This document shows positions 7,593-14,610 of a stretch of 28,752 nt of DNA, piece by piece. The first letter of the stretch is position 1; each line of letters opens with the position of its first letter. The position numbers and the translations under genes are program-made. Source of the stretch: Actinomycetes bacterium (GTDB lineage Bacteria; Actinomycetota; Actinomycetes; Actinomycetales; Cellulomonadaceae); contig JAEZZV010000274.1 in NCBI GenBank assembly GCA_023418375.1, forward strand, positions 1-28,752, read 5' to 3'. A model generated the notes under the pieces. That model saw nothing but the letters and a program-made list of their open reading frames with translations. It made no database searches and was not told where the DNA came from.

Positions 7593-8660
7593 TCAGAGGT
7601 CGGCCGGGTCGACGACGAAGCCCATCATGTCCGTGACCTCGCCGCCGACCGCGGCGTGCACGGCGCGCGCGACGGCGACCACGAGCGGGGTGGCGCGGCC
7701 GCGGGCCACCCGGTGCGCGAGCGGGGCGCGCTCCTGCTCGAGGTCGGCCTCCTCGACCGGCTCCCAGCGCACGCGGTAGGCGACGGCGCCCTGCGCGACC
7801 CACGGCAGCCCGGCGACGACCGGCGGCGGCGACTCGTCGCCCCCGATCTCCAGGGCGATGAACCCGTCGAGGTCCAGGTCCGCGAGCAGGCCGTAGGACG
7901 TCATGGGTGCGGGCTCGGCGAGCATCGCCTGGTCGTAGGCGTCCGCCTCGGCGTGCAGGTAGCGCCGCTGCTCGTCCGTGAGGGGCTCGGTCCCCGGGAC
8001 CCTCAGCTCGGCGAGGTCCGACGGCGCGCCCTGCCACGTCCCGCCCGGCAGGTTGAGGTAGGCGCGGGGGATGGCCTGGCGCATCACCGCGAGCGCGGCC
8101 TCGGGGTCGAGCCACAGGTCGCTCCACACGGTGAGGTCCACGGCCGCGGCCGGGTCCGGCGCGAGCACGACGGGCGCCCGCCCGTCAGGTCCTGCGGCCG
8201 TCCGCACCACCCCGGCGAGCCGGCGCGCGACGGCGATCGCCCACTCGAGCATCCGCGCCTCGTCGCGCACCGGAAGGCCCTCGGGGAACGCCCGGGCCAG
8301 CCCGTCGCGGTCGCCGGTGGTGCCGGGCCACGGCGGGTTGCCGCGCTCGGTCGGGGTGTCGAGCAGGTACGCGGTGGCGGAGCCCACCGGCAGGCCGAGC
8401 TCGGTGGCCGTGCCACGATCGAGCCGGTACGGCCCGGCGAGCGTCGTCAGACGGGACAGCCGCAGGACGCCGGGCGGGGGCGCGACGAGGCGCGGCGCGC
8501 GGGCTCCGGGCTGGGCCGGGGCGGCCGGGGGTTCCCACGCGGCACGCGGGAACCGGCTGGTGGCGAGGATCTCGACGGACTCCGGCCCGATGCCGGCGGG
8601 CAGGACGAGCAGGTGGTGGTCGTCGAGGTCCTCGACGTCCTCGAGAGCGGGCAGCGCCAT
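7593..8660 (-). CDS. Hypothetical protein, 355 aa
   Basis: Family not recognised. The start ATG 8660 is supported by a TAGTCT box (8668-8673, minus strand) seven bases upstream, a leaderless arrangement. The protein is soluble-looking, acidic and rich in Ala, Pro and Trp. The N-terminus reads LPALEDVEDLDDHHLLVLPAG, and a mid-part reads LTVWSDLWLDPEAALAVMRQ. A Pro/Gly-rich strand follows, then a C-terminal block with DLDLDGFIALEIGGDE and YRVRWEPVEEADLEQE. No signal peptide, membrane helix or catalytic motif stands out. It lies 64 bp downstream of dcd on the same strand, but its own promoter-like box suggests separate transcription. Confidence 0.8.
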   Translation of the reverse strand: MALPALEDVEDLDDHHLLVLPAGIGPESVEILATSRFPRAAWEPPAAPAQPGARAPRLVAPPPGVLRLSRLTTLAGPYRLDRGTATELGLPVGSATAYLLDTPTERGNPPWPGTTGDRDGLARAFPEGLPVRDEARMLEWAIAVARRLAGVVRTAAGPDGRAPVVLAPDPAAAVDLTVWSDLWLDPEAALAVMRQAIPRAYLNLPGGTWQGAPSDLAELRVPGTEPLTDEQRRYLHAEADAYDQAMLAEPAPMTSYGLLADLDLDGFIALEIGGDESPPPVVAGLPWVAQGAVAYRVRWEPVEEADLEQERAPLAHRVARGRATPLVVAVARAVHAAVGGEVTDMMGFVVDPADL

Positions 8661-8724
8661 GCCCGCCAGACTAGGTCGCCCGTGTCACGCGGATGCGTCG
8701 GCCGTGTTTCGCGCCCGGCGGCCG

Positions 8725-9300
8725 TCAGATGCGGGTGCGGTGGAACCCCTGGGACGAGCGGGACGCCGTCGGGCCGCGCTGGCCCTGGTAGCGGGAGCCG
8801 TAGCGCGCCGAGCCGTAAGGGTTCTCGGCGGGCGACGACAGCCGGAAGAAGCAGAGCTGGCCGATCTTCATGCCGGGCCACAGCATGATCGGCAGCGTCG
8901 CGACGTTCGACAGCTCGAGCGTCACGTGGCCGGTGAACCCGGGGTCGATGAACCCGGCGGTCGAGTGCGTGAGCAGGCCGAGCCGGCCCAGGGAGGACTT
9001 CCCCTCGAGGCGCGCGGCGACGTCGTCGGGCAGGGTGACCTGCTCGTAGGTGGAGGCGAGGACGAACTCGCCGGGGTGCAGGACGAACGGGTCGTCGCCC
9101 TCGACCTGGACCAGGTGCGTGAGGTCCGGCTGCTCGGCGGCCGGGTCGATCACGGCGTACTTGTGGTTGTCGAAGAGCCGGAAGTACGTGTCGAGTCGGA
9201 CGTCGACGCTCGACGGCTGGATCATCGCCGGGTCGTAGGGGTCGAGGACGACCCGGCCGGAGTCGAGCTGGTCGCGGATGTCGCGGTCGGAGAGCAGCAC
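8725..9300 (-). CDS. dcd: dCTP deaminase, probably the dUMP-forming actinobacterial type
   Basis: 191 residues from GTG 9300. The length and sequence match the Dcd/DUT trimer family: MLLSDRDI start, QPSSVDVRLD (28-37), HPGEFVLAST (75-84), RLEGKSSLGRLG (98-108), STAGFIDPG (113-121) and TLELSN (127-132), with Glu129 at the expected catalytic place. The M. tuberculosis enzyme of near-identical length converts dCTP directly to dUMP. The same bifunctional activity is likely here but is inferred. The product feeds thymidylate synthesis and keeps dUTP low. No Shine-Dalgarno is visible; an ACGGTA/TACCGT box (9307-9312) six bases upstream points to a leaderless mRNA. Confidence 0.96.
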   Translation of the reverse strand: MLLSDRDIRDQLDSGRVVLDPYDPAMIQPSSVDVRLDTYFRLFDNHKYAVIDPAAEQPDLTHLVQVEGDDPFVLHPGEFVLASTYEQVTLPDDVAARLEGKSSLGRLGLLTHSTAGFIDPGFTGHVTLELSNVATLPIMLWPGMKIGQLCFFRLSSPAENPYGSARYGSRYQGQRGPTASRSSQGFHRTRI

Positions 9301-9366
9301 GTGGTCACGGTAGCCGCGGGCCGGGTGAATGCGAAGGCCCTGGTCGCCCGCCGGTTGCGGCGACCG

Positions 9367-9413
9367 GTGTTAGTGACTAACGTCATGCCCATGGCAGAGT
9401 TAGTCACTAACAC
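9367..9413. promoter_or_regulatory. Twin palindromic operators (GTTAGTSACTAAC) of the TetR operon
   Basis: GTTAGTGACTAAC (9369-9381) and GTTAGTCACTAAC (9399-9411) are each near-perfect 13-bp palindromes. With flanks they form a 15-bp perfect inverted repeat (9367-9381 and 9399-9413). Their centres are 30 bp apart, close to three helical turns. They sit between the dcd start and the tetR start, the usual place for an autoregulating TetR protein. GGGGAG (9415-9420) follows at once as the ribosome binding site for ATG 9430. Confidence 0.85.
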
Positions 9414-9429
9414 TGGGGAGCGGTCCCCG

Positions 9430-9999
9430 ATGAGCCCGCGGGCCGCGGCGACGTACGAGCGCCTGCGCGCCGTCGCGCTGGACCTCTTCAGCACGCAAGG
9501 CTTCGCGGAGACGACCGTCGAGCAGATCGCCGCCGCGGCCGGCGTCTCGCACATGACGTTCTTCCGCTACTTCCCGACCAAGGAGTCGGTGATCGTCGAG
9601 GACCCGTACGACCCGCTCATCGCCGAGGCCGTCCGCGCGCAGCCGACCAACCTGCGCCCGCTCGAGCGCGTCCGCCGCGGGGTGCTGGCGGCATGGACCG
9701 GCGCGCCGATCGAGATCGACGCCGAGACCCGGGCGCGCATCGCGCTGATGGCGCGGCACGCGTCGCTGCGCGCCAAGGCGTGGGAGAACACGCGCGAGAC
9801 CGAGCGCGTCGTCGCGGAGGCGCTCGTCGAGGTCGGCACGCCGCCGCGCGAGGCCGCCGTCGCAGCGGGGGCCGTGATGGGCGCGGTCATGGCGGCGCTG
9901 CTGGACTGGGCCACCTCGGACGACGACGCAGGCCTGGGGGCCGCCATCGTCGGCGCGCTCACGCTGCTCGCGCCGGGTGACGGGGAGGCGGCCCGATGA
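9430..9999 (+). CDS. TetR-family transcriptional repressor
   Basis: 189 residues. ATG 9430 is chosen over in-frame ATGs at 9385 and 9391 because GGGGAG lies nine bases before it and the earlier starts would place an operator inside the coding region. The N-terminal domain is a classical TetR helix-turn-helix: ATYERLRAVALDLFSTQGF, TTVEQIAAAAGVSHMTFFRYF, then PTKESVI. The C-terminal ligand-binding domain (from about residue 60) is all-helical and lacks family-defining residues I can name. Its stop overlaps the start of the ABC ATPase gene (ATGA, 9996-9999), so repressor and exporter are one operon. It most likely represses this operon and perhaps dcd across the shared intergenic DNA until it binds an exported compound. 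Confidence 0.93.
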   Translation: MSPRAAATYERLRAVALDLFSTQGFAETTVEQIAAAAGVSHMTFFRYFPTKESVIVEDPYDPLIAEAVRAQPTNLRPLERVRRGVLAAWTGAPIEIDAETRARIALMARHASLRAKAWENTRETERVVAEALVEVGTPPREAAVAAGAVMGAVMAALLDWATSDDDAGLGAAIVGALTLLAPGDGEAAR

Positions 10000-10793
10000 C
10001 CGCCGCCGGCCTGCACGTGGCGCCGAAGGCGTCCGTCCCCGTGCGCGCCGAGGGGGTGGCGAAGGCCTTCGGGACCGAGCGGGCGCTGGACGGCGTCGAC
10101 CTGTCGCTGGCCGCGGGGGAGATCCACGCCCTGGTCGGCCTCAACGGCGCGGGCAAGACGACGCTCATGCGCGTCCTGCTCGGCATGACCCGGCCCGACG
10201 CCGGGCGCGTCACGCTCGACCTGCCCGGCACAGCCGGGCCCGTCACGATCGGCGACGTGCCCGCGGGGGCCTGGAGCGCCGTCGGGCACCTGATCGAGAC
10301 GCCGTTCGCCTACGCCGAGCTGACGGTGACCGAGACGGTGCGCGCGGCGGCGCGCCTGCGCGGGCTCGCGCCGGTCGACGCCGCGGACGCCGCCGCGGCC
10401 GTGATCGACGAGCTGGCCCTGACGCACTGGGCGGACCGGCGCACGCGCACGCTCTCCCTCGGGAACCGGCAACGGGTGGGCCTGGCCTGCGCGCTCGTCC
10501 ACCGGCCGTGCGTACTGGTCCTGGACGAGCCGTCGAACGCGCTGGACCCCGCGGGCGTCCTTCGCGTGCGGCGCCGCCTGCTCGCCGCGGCCGACGACGG
10601 CGCCGCGGTCCTCGTCTCGAGCCACCACCTCGACGAGATGGCCCGCATCGCGCACCGGATCACCGTGGTGCACCGCGGCAGGGCGATCGGCACGCTGCCG
10701 CCCGGGGGCACGGACCTCGAGCGCGCGTTCTTCGCGATGGTCTACGCGGCCGAGGGCGAGGCCCTCCCCGAGGAGCTGGGGGTGGCCCGATGA
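9996..10793 (+). CDS. ABC transporter ATP-binding protein, drug/bacitracin-export type
   Basis: 265 residues. Motifs are Walker A GLNGAGKTT (48-56), signature LSLGNRQR (153-160), Walker B VLVLDE (173-178) and H-loop His210 in SSHHLDEM. A Q-loop Gln is not obvious: the segment around residue 97-104 reads VGHLIETPFAY, as in some BcrA-like proteins. It forms the exporter motor with the permease, whose start overlaps its stop (ATGA, 10790-10793). With its TetR repressor encoded first in the operon, a role in self-resistance to a toxic compound is likely, though the substrate is unknown. Confidence 0.92.
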   Translation: MTAAGLHVAPKASVPVRAEGVAKAFGTERALDGVDLSLAAGEIHALVGLNGAGKTTLMRVLLGMTRPDAGRVTLDLPGTAGPVTIGDVPAGAWSAVGHLIETPFAYAELTVTETVRAAARLRGLAPVDAADAAAAVIDELALTHWADRRTRTLSLGNRQRVGLACALVHRPCVLVLDEPSNALDPAGVLRVRRRLLAAADDGAAVLVSSHHLDEMARIAHRITVVHRGRAIGTLPPGGTDLERAFFAMVYAAEGEALPEELGVAR

Positions 10794-11593
10794 ACGGGAC
10801 GGTCACCGCACGGCCGGCGTCGCAGCTGCGGGCGGCGGTCGAGGTCGAGCAGCTGAAGCTGCGCCGGGGTGTCGCGCCGCGCGTCGCGGCCGTTGCGGTC
10901 ATGGGGTTCGTACCCGTGCTCAGCGCCGCGTTCCTCGCGGGCGCACGGGCCGACCTCGACGGGCCGTTCGCCGCGAAGATCACCCCGATGCTCCAGGGCA
11001 CCGGCTGGGACGGCCTGTTCGGGTTCGTCGGCGAGATCATGTCGGTGGGTGTCCTGCTCGCGACCGGGATCGTCGTGAGCTGGTCCTACGGCCGGGAGCT
11101 GACCGACGGGACGTTCGGGGCGCTCTTCGCGCTGCCGACGTCGCGCCGGCAGGTCGCGGCCGCCAAGGCGCGGACGCTCCTGCACTGGGGGGTCGACGTC
11201 GTGCTCGGCACCGTGGGGCTCGCCCTGGTGCTCGGCCTGGCGACCGGCCTCGGGGTGCCCGACGGCGAGGCGTGGGTCGGCGCGGGCCGCGCCCTGGTCG
11301 TCGGCCTCCTCACGGTGGCGCTGGCGATGCCGCTCGGGTTCGTCGCGAGCGCGCTGCGCGGGTACCTGCCCGGCATCGGCGTGCTGCTCGGCATCGTCAT
11401 GCTCACTCAGGTGCTGGCGGTGGTCGGCGTCGGCGGGTGGTTCCCCTACGCGGCGCCGGGCATGTGGTCCGGGATGGGCGGCGCGGACGTCGCGGCGTCG
11501 GTGAGCGCGGTGCAGCTGCTGCTCGCGCTGCCGGTCGGGGCGGCCGGAGCGGTGGCAGCCCTCTGGTGGTGGGACCGGGCCGAGGTGGTGTGA
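10790..11593 (+). CDS. ABC-2 type transporter permease
   Basis: 267 residues. A cytoplasmic N-terminus (AAVEVEQLKLRRGVAPR) is followed by six hydrophobic segments. The layout is that of BcrB/NosY-like ABC-2 permeases: helix 1 near VAAVAVMGFVPVLSAAFLAG, helix 2 near IMSVGVLLATGIVVSWSYGRE, the conserved cytoplasmic EL.DGTFGALFALPTSRR stretch, then four helices. Its partner is the overlapping ATPase gene. The stop codon lies inside an 18-bp tandem duplication (11577-11612). The gene converges on the minus-strand APC transporter with only 25 bp between stops and no obvious terminator. Confidence 0.88.
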   Translation: MNGTVTARPASQLRAAVEVEQLKLRRGVAPRVAAVAVMGFVPVLSAAFLAGARADLDGPFAAKITPMLQGTGWDGLFGFVGEIMSVGVLLATGIVVSWSYGRELTDGTFGALFALPTSRRQVAAAKARTLLHWGVDVVLGTVGLALVLGLATGLGVPDGEAWVGAGRALVVGLLTVALAMPLGFVASALRGYLPGIGVLLGIVMLTQVLAVVGVGGWFPYAAPGMWSGMGGADVAASVSAVQLLLALPVGAAGAVAALWWWDRAEVV

Positions 11594-11612
11594 CGGGCCG
11601 AGGTGGTGTGAC
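11577..11612 (+). repeat. 18-bp tandem duplication across the permease stop codon
   Basis: The 18-mer GGGCCGAGGTGGTGTGAC occurs twice in direct succession (11577-11594 and 11595-11612). The unit length is a multiple of three, so each copy carries an in-frame TGA. It looks like a recent slippage or unequal duplication. Confidence 0.9.
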
Positions 11613-11618
11613 GGCGCG

Positions 11619-13043
11619 TCAGTGCAGCGGCGCCGCCGGTGCGCCTCGGTGCGCCCTGGCGGTGATCAGGTGCAGGACGGCGCCCGCGGCCAGCAGCACC
11701 CCCGCGAGCGCCCAGTGCCGCGCCTCCTGCTGCGTGAGCAGGACGACACAGCTCACGACGGCGAGAGCCGGCAGCGCCGTCGGGGCCCGGAAGTGCTCGT
11801 GCCCGACGGCGTCGCGGCGGAGCACCAGGACCGCGACGTTCGTGCTGAGGAACACGAAGAGCAGAAGGAGGACGACCGTGGACGCGAGGTCGACGAGCTC
11901 GCCCGTCGCGGCGAGGACGACGGCGACCCCCGTGGTGGCGGCGATCGCGACCCCGGGCGTCCGCCGTCCGGGCAGCACGCGGGTGAGCGCCGAGGGGAGC
12001 AGCCGCCGTCCGGCCATCCCGTAGGCGAGCCGACTCGCCATGATCATCGTGAGGAGTGCGCCGTTGGCCACGGCGACCAGCGCGACGACGGCGAACACGC
12101 CGGGCGGGACGCCTCCCGCGGCCCGGACGACGTCCAGCAGGGGGCCGGTGGAGTCGGCGAGCTCGTCCGGTGGCACGACGGCGGGTGCGACGAGCCCCAC
12201 GAGCAGGTAGACGACGCCGGCGGTGAGCAGCGCCCCGAACAGGGCGCGCGGGTAGACGCGGGAGACGCCCCGGACCTCCTCGGCGAGGTTGGCCGACGTC
12301 TCGAAGCCGACGAACGAGTAGAACGCGACGAGCGCGCTGCCCAGGACGGCGACGGCGGTGCCGGACCCCTCCGGCGCGCTGAGGGCACCTGACAGGTCGG
12401 CGTCGCCGCGCCCGATGACCCACGCGCCGAGCACGACCACCGTGACCAGGCCGGCGGTCTCGACGAGGGTCATCAGGACGTTGGCGCGCAGCGACTCCTT
12501 GATGCCCCGGGCGTTGAGCAGGGCGACGACGACGAGGAAGACGATCGCGGCGGGCACCTGCGGCACGTCGAGGAACGCCGCCAGGTACTCGCCGGTGAAC
12601 GCCAGCGCCAGGCCCGCCGCGCTGACCAAGCCGGCGGCGAGCATGCAGAAGCCGACGAGGAACGCGACGAGCGGGCTGCGGTAGGCCCGCTCGGCGAAGA
12701 CGGCGGACCCGCCCGCGTGCGGGTACTTGGTGACCAGCTCGGCGTAGGAGAACGCGGTGAGCAGGGCCATCGCGAGCGCGACGAGGAACGAGAGCCACAC
12801 GAGCCCGCCGGCCGTCCCGGCCATCTCGCCGACGAGCGCGTAGATGCCGGCCCCGAGCACGTCACCGAGGATGAACAGGTAGAGCAGGCGACCCGTGACC
12901 GCGCGGCGGAGCGGCGGCGTCCTGGCGGACCGCTCGCCGTCGGCCGCCGCGCCGTCGTCGGCGGCCGCGCCGTCGTCCACGGTCGCGCGGACGGGGGCGG
13001 CGGCGTCGTCGGAGGCGGCGTCGTCGGAGGCGGTGGCAGTCAC
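11619..13043 (-). CDS. APC-superfamily amino acid/polyamine transporter
   Basis: About 474 residues from GTG 13043. The frame stays open far upstream but that DNA looks non-coding. No good Shine-Dalgarno is visible, so the exact start is uncertain. A ~38-residue acidic tail of Asp/Ala repeats precedes about twelve hydrophobic helices. Helix 1 reads LFILGDVLGAGIYALVGEMAG, with the APC-family GAGIY substrate-binding signature. Other family features are FSYAELVTKYPHAGGS, FVGFETSANLAEEVRG and RLAYGMAGRRLLP. It should import or exchange an amino acid or polyamine across the membrane. The specificity is not readable. The ~400 nt before the start form the structured region described separately, which may control it. 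Confidence 0.88.
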   Translation of the reverse strand: MTATASDDAASDDAAAPVRATVDDGAAADDGAAADGERSARTPPLRRAVTGRLLYLFILGDVLGAGIYALVGEMAGTAGGLVWLSFLVALAMALLTAFSYAELVTKYPHAGGSAVFAERAYRSPLVAFLVGFCMLAAGLVSAAGLALAFTGEYLAAFLDVPQVPAAIVFLVVVALLNARGIKESLRANVLMTLVETAGLVTVVVLGAWVIGRGDADLSGALSAPEGSGTAVAVLGSALVAFYSFVGFETSANLAEEVRGVSRVYPRALFGALLTAGVVYLLVGLVAPAVVPPDELADSTGPLLDVVRAAGGVPPGVFAVVALVAVANGALLTMIMASRLAYGMAGRRLLPSALTRVLPGRRTPGVAIAATTGVAVVLAATGELVDLASTVVLLLLFVFLSTNVAVLVLRRDAVGHEHFRAPTALPALAVVSCVVLLTQQEARHWALAGVLLAAGAVLHLITARAHRGAPAAPLH

Positions 13044-13107
13044 CTGCCGAGTCTGCGGTCGGGCGAGCCGATCCGCTCGCCGGGGCGAGCTCCACCGGTC
13101 GCCGCCA

Positions 13108-13133
13108 GGCACCCGGCCCCGGCACCCGGCCCC
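13108..13133. repeat. 13-bp tandem repeat
   Basis: GGCACCCGGCCCC occurs twice without a gap (13108-13120 and 13121-13133), between the hairpin at 13141-13178 and the APC transporter start. Confidence 0.85.
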
Positions 13134-13140
13134 GGACACA

Positions 13141-13178
13141 GCGAAGGCCCCTCCGAGTAAGCGTCGGAGGGGCCTCGC
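13141..13178 (-). terminator. Strong GC hairpin ending the structured leader
   Basis: AGGCCCCTCCGA (13145-13156) pairs perfectly with TCGGAGGGGCCT (13164-13175) around a 7-nt loop. Three more outer pairs follow a one-base bulge. No plus-strand gene ends here, so on position it serves minus-strand transcription. It falls after the structured region and about 98 nt before the APC transporter, consistent with premature termination (attenuation) or the end of a separate RNA. There is no T-run. Confidence 0.6.
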
Positions 13179-13438
13179 TGGCCGTCGAGCCGAGGCGCCG
13201 GTTGCCCGACGTCCACGACCCCGCTCTGGCGTGCGGTTGGTCGACCACCCGGTTGCCCGGGCCCGTCCACCGATGACGACCGACCTTCCGGTCCGTTCGG
13301 ACACCTGCGGCGCCAGCCACAGCCCGTCGGGTTGCCCCGCCGAGTCGGTCCACCGTTCTCCGGTTGGTCCGGCGATCCCTCGGGGCCACCGATCCGAGTT
13401 CCCTCGGTTCTTTGTGAACCCCTCCGGCGCCGCCGATG
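13141..13438 (-). ncRNA. Candidate structured leader RNA or small RNA upstream of the APC transporter
   Basis: Read on the minus strand, this ~300-nt stretch has many short hairpins, several with GNRA-type tetraloops: CCGAG-GGAA-CTCGG (13407-13394), CGGG-GCAA-CCCG (13339-13328), GACC-GGAA-GGTC (13293-13282), CCCGG-GCAA-CCGGG (13261-13248) and GTCGG-GCAA-CCGGC (13210-13197). The three GCAA hairpins are each preceded by GTGGAC at 0, 3 and 8 nt. Other stems are GGTTC/GAACC (13420-13406) and CCGG/CCGG (13372-13360); two pairs of stems overlap and could be alternatives. Loops make sense only on the minus strand, where a promoter-like pair lies upstream and a hairpin lies at the end. No class such as RNase P, tmRNA, SRP or a riboswitch I know fits. 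The existence of the RNA is inference from these features. Confidence 0.45.
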
Positions 13439-13444
13439 GGTGAA

Positions 13445-13474
13445 GTTCTAGCCCCGCTCGGAAGAGGCCCGCAA
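13445..13474 (-). promoter_or_regulatory. Putative promoter of the structured RNA / APC transporter
   Basis: On the minus strand TTGCGG (13474-13469) and TAGAAC (13450-13445) are separated by 18 bp. This would start transcription near 13438, just before the hairpin-rich region. The match is moderate. Confidence 0.4.
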
Positions 13475-13517
13475 GGGGTTCGCGACGTGTGATTTGTGAG
13501 CGTTCCCCATGCACACG

Positions 13518-13573
13518 CCTGTCCACAGGTACCGCCGTTCCGTGCTCAGCGGACCCACACCCCTGTGGACAAA
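13518..13573. promoter_or_regulatory. Pair of DnaA-box-like sequences
   Basis: CTGTCCACA (within 13518-13529, inside the palindrome CCTGTCCACAGG) matches the actinobacterial DnaA box TTGTCCACA at 8 of 9 positions. TTGTCCACA is exact on the minus strand (within 13562-13573). The two face each other about 44 bp apart in a gene-free stretch. dnaA and dnaN are not nearby, so this is not the main origin. A DnaA-titration or regulatory site, or chance, are the alternatives. Confidence 0.35.
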
Positions 13574-13629
13574 AGATGTGTACGGCAGGTGTCCGCGGGG
13601 CGAACGACGCACGGGTGCCGCCGAGCCCT

Positions 13630-13696
13630 CGAGTGGAACGAAGCTGCTGCGATCCGACCCCGAGTGGAACGAAGCGGGAGCGCAACGATCCACTCG
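13630..13696. repeat. Repeated CGAGTGGAACGAAGC upstream of a lipoprotein gene
   Basis: The 15-mer CGAGTGGAACGAAGC occurs exactly twice in direct orientation (13630-13644 and 13661-13675), 31 bp apart. Its first eight bases recur inverted at 13689-13696. The set lies 100-165 bp before the lipoprotein start and could be a multi-site operator spaced by three helical turns. The remaining DNA to 13780 shows nothing else I can support. Confidence 0.6.
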
Positions 13697-13796
13697 AAGG
13701 GCTGCCGGACGACGACCACCGCTGCCAGAGTTGGCTCATCGGGTGTCCCGCCCGGCCGTCCGGCCGTGCGGCGTCGTCCCACGAGAGGGGACAACG

Positions 13797-14498
13797 ATGT
13801 CGCGCCTCACCGTTCTCAGCTCGACCCTCGCCCCTGCGCCCGCCCGATGCCGTCGCCGCACCGCCCGCACGACGGCGGCCCTCGCCGTCGTCGGCCTGGC
13901 CCTGCTCAGTACTGCCGGGTGCGGCGGTGACGACGTGCCGGCGGAGGAGACGACGACGCCCGCCTCGGCGGAGCCGAGCGTCCAGGCGACGACGGAGGAG
14001 ACGGCGACGGAGTCGCCCAGCGCCGAGCCGAGCCCGGCGGAGACCGTGACCGAGACGCCCGAGGCGGCCGGCATCGTGCTGGACGCGGCGGGCGTCGGCG
14101 GGATCGCGATGGGGACGGCCGACCCGCGCGCGGCGCTCGAGGCGCTGCTCGGGCCGCCCGATCAGGAGACGACCGGCGTCGAGTGCGGCCCCAGCGACGT
14201 CGACGCACTGTCCTGGGGCGCGCTGTCGGTGAGCACGCTCGAGGGCGCGCTGTGGGGCTGGGACATCAACCCGCGTCGCGGCGCACTGCCGGCGGACGTA
14301 GTCGTCGCGTCGGGCGTGACGCCGTACCAACCGCTGTCCGACGCGCTCGCCCTGCCCGGCGCGACGAGCCCGGCGTACCTGGAGAGCCTCGACCTGCTCT
14401 ACGTCGAGGCCGGCGGTGTGCAGTACTTCGGGTCCGGCTCGGACCCGGGGAGCTCGGAGATCCAGATCACCGGGGTCAACGTCGTCACCTGCGGGTGA
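13797..14498 (+). CDS. Secreted lipoprotein of unknown function
   Basis: 233 residues. ATG 13797 has GAGAGGGG six bases upstream. An Arg-rich start (CRRRTARTT) and hydrophobic core (AALAVVGLALL) lead to the lipobox LSTAGC with Cys42, so the mature protein should be lipid-anchored outside the membrane. A ~50-residue Thr/Glu/Ser/Pro-rich linker follows. The C-terminal ~140 residues form one compact domain beginning IVLDAAGVGGIAMGT and ending VNVVTCG, with two Cys (ECGPSD and the final TCG) that may form a disulfide. The domain has the look of small actinobacterial lipoproteins of unknown function. No catalytic motif is seen. It lies about 110 bp before the tRNA gene and has its own repeat-rich upstream region. 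Confidence 0.85.
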   Translation: MSRLTVLSSTLAPAPARCRRRTARTTAALAVVGLALLSTAGCGGDDVPAEETTTPASAEPSVQATTEETATESPSAEPSPAETVTETPEAAGIVLDAAGVGGIAMGTADPRAALEALLGPPDQETTGVECGPSDVDALSWGALSVSTLEGALWGWDINPRRGALPADVVVASGVTPYQPLSDALALPGATSPAYLESLDLLYVEAGGVQYFGSGSDPGSSEIQITGVNVVTCG

Positions 14499-14577
14499 GC
14501 GCGGCGGCCTGACCAGGGCGGACGATGGTGCTGGGGGCTGGCGGCGGTCGGCTGGACCGGGCCGCGCCCGATGCCGG

Positions 14578-14607
14578 TATCATCGTCGAGCGCGCTCCTC
14601 GGAGCGC
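14578..14607 (+). promoter_or_regulatory. Putative tRNA promoter and leader hairpin
   Basis: TATCAT (14578-14583) is a fair -10 box. GCGCTCC/GGAGCGC (14592-14607) forms a small stem just before the tRNA, probably removed during processing. No clear -35 is visible. Confidence 0.4.
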
Positions 14608-14610
14608 CGC

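Noticed and set aside
13141..13438. Assignment of the structured region to RNase P RNA, tmRNA, SRP RNA or the ydaO riboswitch
   Set aside because: The universally conserved blocks of these RNAs that I know (for example the RNase P GAGGAAAGTCC stretch, or the ydaO P-core) are not present, so the region is left unassigned.
13518..13573. Chromosomal origin oriC
   Set aside because: Only two DnaA-like boxes and no dnaA, dnaN, gyrB or rpmH nearby.
13044..14330. Upstream extension of the APC transporter reading frame (903 codons in total)
   Set aside because: The extra part runs antisense through the lipoprotein gene and the hairpin-rich region and lacks any transporter-like sequence; it is open only because stops are rare at this GC content.
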